The notes under the pieces are model-generated. The model did no database searches. It saw only the letters and a program-made list of their open reading frames with translations, and was not told where the DNA came from. Positions 10,374 through 11,513 of a DNA stretch of 11,513 nt are shown in pieces. Numbering within the stretch: position 1 is the stretch's first letter; each line of letters starts with the position of its first letter. Made by a program: the position numbers and the translations under genes. Source of the DNA: Bryobacterales bacterium (GTDB taxonomy: Bacteria > Acidobacteriota > Terriglobia > Bryobacterales > Bryobacteraceae); contig PKZC01000130.1 in assembly GCA_003132905.1 (NCBI GenBank), positions 58,630 through 70,142 of the forward strand, in the 5' to 3' direction.

Positions 10374-10585
10374 GTGGGTTAAACACACGCGAGAAACAAC
10401 CGGCCACCAAAGCGCAGCTCCGCGAGGAGATACGGCAACTGCGCGTAGTCGGAGCGCAAATGGCGAATCTTTGCTACAACTGGGGCCAGCGCGGTTTCGT
10501 GGAGATTCGAGAAAGCGATTGCGAGATGCTGAAGGAACTACAGACGGAGTGGGACGCGATCAAGAGAGCGGAGAAAGCAGCATGA
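10370..10585 (+). CDS. hypothetical small coiled-coil-like protein
   Basis: Encodes 71 residues from an ATG overlapping the previous stop, with AAAGG before it. Nearly the whole protein is predicted helical: residues 10-35 (QPATKAQLREEIRQLRVVGA) and 48-69 (ESDCEMLKELQTEWDAIKRA), joined by an aromatic segment (LCYNWGQRGF). A helical hairpin or dimeric coiled coil is likely. No family recognised. Confidence 0.6.
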   Translation: MSGLNTREKQPATKAQLREEIRQLRVVGAQMANLCYNWGQRGFVEIRESDCEMLKELQTEWDAIKRAEKAA

Positions 10586-10824
10586 GCGAAACCCACAAAG
10601 AGCAGATCGCCCGCGTGGAGATGGCGGCCAGTGATCGCGACACTTGGGATCTCAGCGACAATGACGTGCTGGCGCTGAAGGCGGTGCTGGAAGATCGCGC
10701 AGCGCTGCTGGCCGCGTGCGCTTCGGCTAGCCAGTGTGAGGGACTCCAGAATTGGGGCGGCGGGCGTTCACTAGCGCTTGAAGAAGTACGTGAGGCTATC
10801 GACAGAGCGGAGGGACGAAAATGA
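10582..10824 (+). CDS. hypothetical small acidic helical protein
   Basis: Encodes 80 residues from an ATG overlapping the previous stop, with GCGGAG upstream. Helices at residues 1-18, 26-48 (DNDVLALKAVLEDRAALLAAC) and 63-78 (LALEEVREAIDRAEG) are separated by a Gly-rich loop (NWGGGRS). Charge pattern and length match its neighbour at 10370, but the sequences are not clearly related. Function unknown. Confidence 0.6.
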   Translation: MSETHKEQIARVEMAASDRDTWDLSDNDVLALKAVLEDRAALLAACASASQCEGLQNWGGGRSLALEEVREAIDRAEGRK

Positions 10825-11039
10825 GTATCGAACTGACCGAGTTGGACATCGTGGTGCTGGCAGAGCGCGTCCCACATTCCTGTACCGAGAATTTGGAATG
10901 GCGGGAAGCAACCAGCGTCGAACCTCACGGCGAGCACTTCGATGATGCGGGATGGGCCTGCGCTATCTGTGGCGAGGTGTACAGCTTGGAAGAACTGGCG
11001 GCGGTGGCTGAGAGAATGGAGGGCGGTCATGAAGATTGA
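10821..11039 (+). CDS. small protein with CxxC zinc-like motif
   Basis: Encodes 72 residues; GGAGGG lies six bases before its ATG, which overlaps the previous stop. An acidic N-terminal helix (LTELDIVVLAERV) is followed by a polar middle with H19, C21 and H36, then WACAICGEVYSLEELAAVAERM. The C-x-x-C with C21 and upstream His could form a zinc-ribbon half site. It overlaps the next gene by 11 bases. No family recognised. Confidence 0.6.
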   Translation: MSIELTELDIVVLAERVPHSCTENLEWREATSVEPHGEHFDDAGWACAICGEVYSLEELAAVAERMEGGHED

Positions 11040-11280
11040 GGTTGTGAATATTCCCGACAAGCGCACCGTTTCCTGGGCGGAATTGGCGAAGAGCATTGCC
11101 GGTCTCGCTCCAGGAAAGGCGGCAAAGATTCTAATCAAGGACTTGTCGCAAGCCAAAACAAAGCAATCCGCTCAATCTGTCATTTACTCTTGTCTGCAAC
11201 GGTACGGGTTATCGATCGACACGCACACTGAAGGCGAATACATCTACATTTCGAACAGGAGGAGTGATGCTCAGAAATAG
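11029..11280 (+). CDS. hypothetical small basic alpha/beta protein
   Basis: Encodes 83 residues from the ATG at 11029, which follows GGAGGG at 11018-11023; the frame is open upstream only inside the previous gene. The order is a strand (KIEVVNIP), a helix (SWAELAKSIAGLAPGKAAKI), a basic stretch, a helix (SAQSVIYSCLQRYGL) and a final strand pair (SIDTHTEGEYIYISNR). The helix-helix-hairpin outline recalls a winged-helix or KOW-like nucleic-acid binder, but no family is recognised. It overlaps the next start by 14 bases. Confidence 0.6.
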   Translation: MKIEVVNIPDKRTVSWAELAKSIAGLAPGKAAKILIKDLSQAKTKQSAQSVIYSCLQRYGLSIDTHTEGEYIYISNRRSDAQK

Positions 11281-11513
11281 AACGGAGATCCCGCTGCTAG
11301 ATGAGCTTTATCCGCTTCGTCAGCGCACACCAATCCGAAAGAAGCGCGCGAAGCCCCGGCGCGGGCGTGTGATCGATAAAGACTTTCTGGCATGGATGCA
11401 CACTCAGTCATGCTTGGTGCGCACGTTTCCACGGCTTTGCAGTGGCGACCTTGAGTTCCACCACGTCCGCGAGTTCGGATCGCCAAAGAGTGACCGCCGC
11501 GGGCTCGCGCTTT
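11267..11513 (+). CDS. HNH nuclease, DUF968-like, cut by window end
   Basis: The first 82 residues are present, from an ATG at 11267 with AGGAGG at 11257-11262 (a GTG one codon upstream is also possible). After a strongly basic start (residues 18-34) come C49 and C58, then LEFHHVREFGSPKSDRR with H65-H66 at the centre. This matches the front half of the HNH/treble-clef core in DUF968-type and NinG/Rap-like phage recombination nucleases, in which C..C and HH..fGspk.D are followed by a C-x-x-HH pair. That second half would lie beyond the window. A role in recombination or Holliday-junction processing is family-based inference. Confidence 0.75.
   Translation, partial: MLRNRTEIPLLDELYPLRQRTPIRKKRAKPRRGRVIDKDFLAWMHTQSCLVRTFPRLCSGDLEFHHVREFGSPKSDRRGLAL

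Noticed and set aside
10560..11156. 198-codon - strand frame
   Set aside because: Covers three coupled + strand genes with good ribosome binding sites; it is open because of + strand codon composition, and its product shows no recognisable pattern.

Overview
The window reads as part of a mobile replicon, most likely a temperate phage or prophage, or a phage-like plasmid or integrative element, from a moderately GC-rich bacterium. The grounds are a dense run of very small genes (mostly 55-100 codons) nearly all on the + strand, chained by ATGA, GTGA or TAATG stop/start overlaps. There is also a primase-polymerase/helicase replication protein, an iteron-like origin, several families common in phages (DUF3223/DCL, DUF4326, a small HAD phosphatase, a DUF968-like HNH nuclease, zinc-ribbon miniproteins), and no housekeeping, tRNA or rRNA genes. 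No capsid, tail, terminase, lysis or integrase gene is visible, so only the early/replication half of an element is seen. The host cannot be fixed from this sequence; a soil bacterium would fit, but that is a guess.

Layout. (1) 1-614: the 3' end of a small gene and two small + strand genes. (2) 615-1108: a probable - strand gene (635-928) facing a + strand operon. Between them lie divergent sigma70-like promoters around a perfect 15-bp palindrome, which looks like a regulatory switch. (3) 1109-3120: an operon of nine or ten tiny coupled genes, including a ribbon-helix-helix (RHH) candidate regulator (1320-1571), zinc-ribbon proteins and a one-pass membrane protein. (4) 3117-3438: a strong promoter followed by about 290 nt without a convincing gene but with good hairpins, one terminator-like; this may be a small RNA or attenuated leader. 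It leads into an unrecognised gene (3439-3780) whose C-terminus could be a winged helix.

(5) 3818-6405: a promoter, a structured leader, then a DUF3223/DCL-HNH fusion gene overlapping a 598-residue primase-polymerase/RecA-like helicase gene with a C-terminal winged helix. (6) 6406-6820: non-coding DNA with two clusters of GTTCACG iterons, including a perfect 19-bp repeat in both clusters, then TACGGG and GGATC repeats and hairpins. This is the probable replication origin served by the upstream enzyme. (7) 6821-9854: a second operon of small accessory genes (MazG-like helical protein, HAD phosphatase, two-helix membrane protein, zinc-finger protein, DUF4326, zinc ribbon). (8) 9890-11513: a promoter with a palindrome in its spacer, an apparently leaderless RHH gene, then five further small coupled genes and the start of an HNH nuclease gene cut by the window end.

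Working model: the two RHH candidates and the two palindromic promoters are transcription control points. The DCL-HNH protein and the primase-helicase are co-expressed and act at the adjacent iteron origin. The small genes are early accessory functions, most of unknown role.
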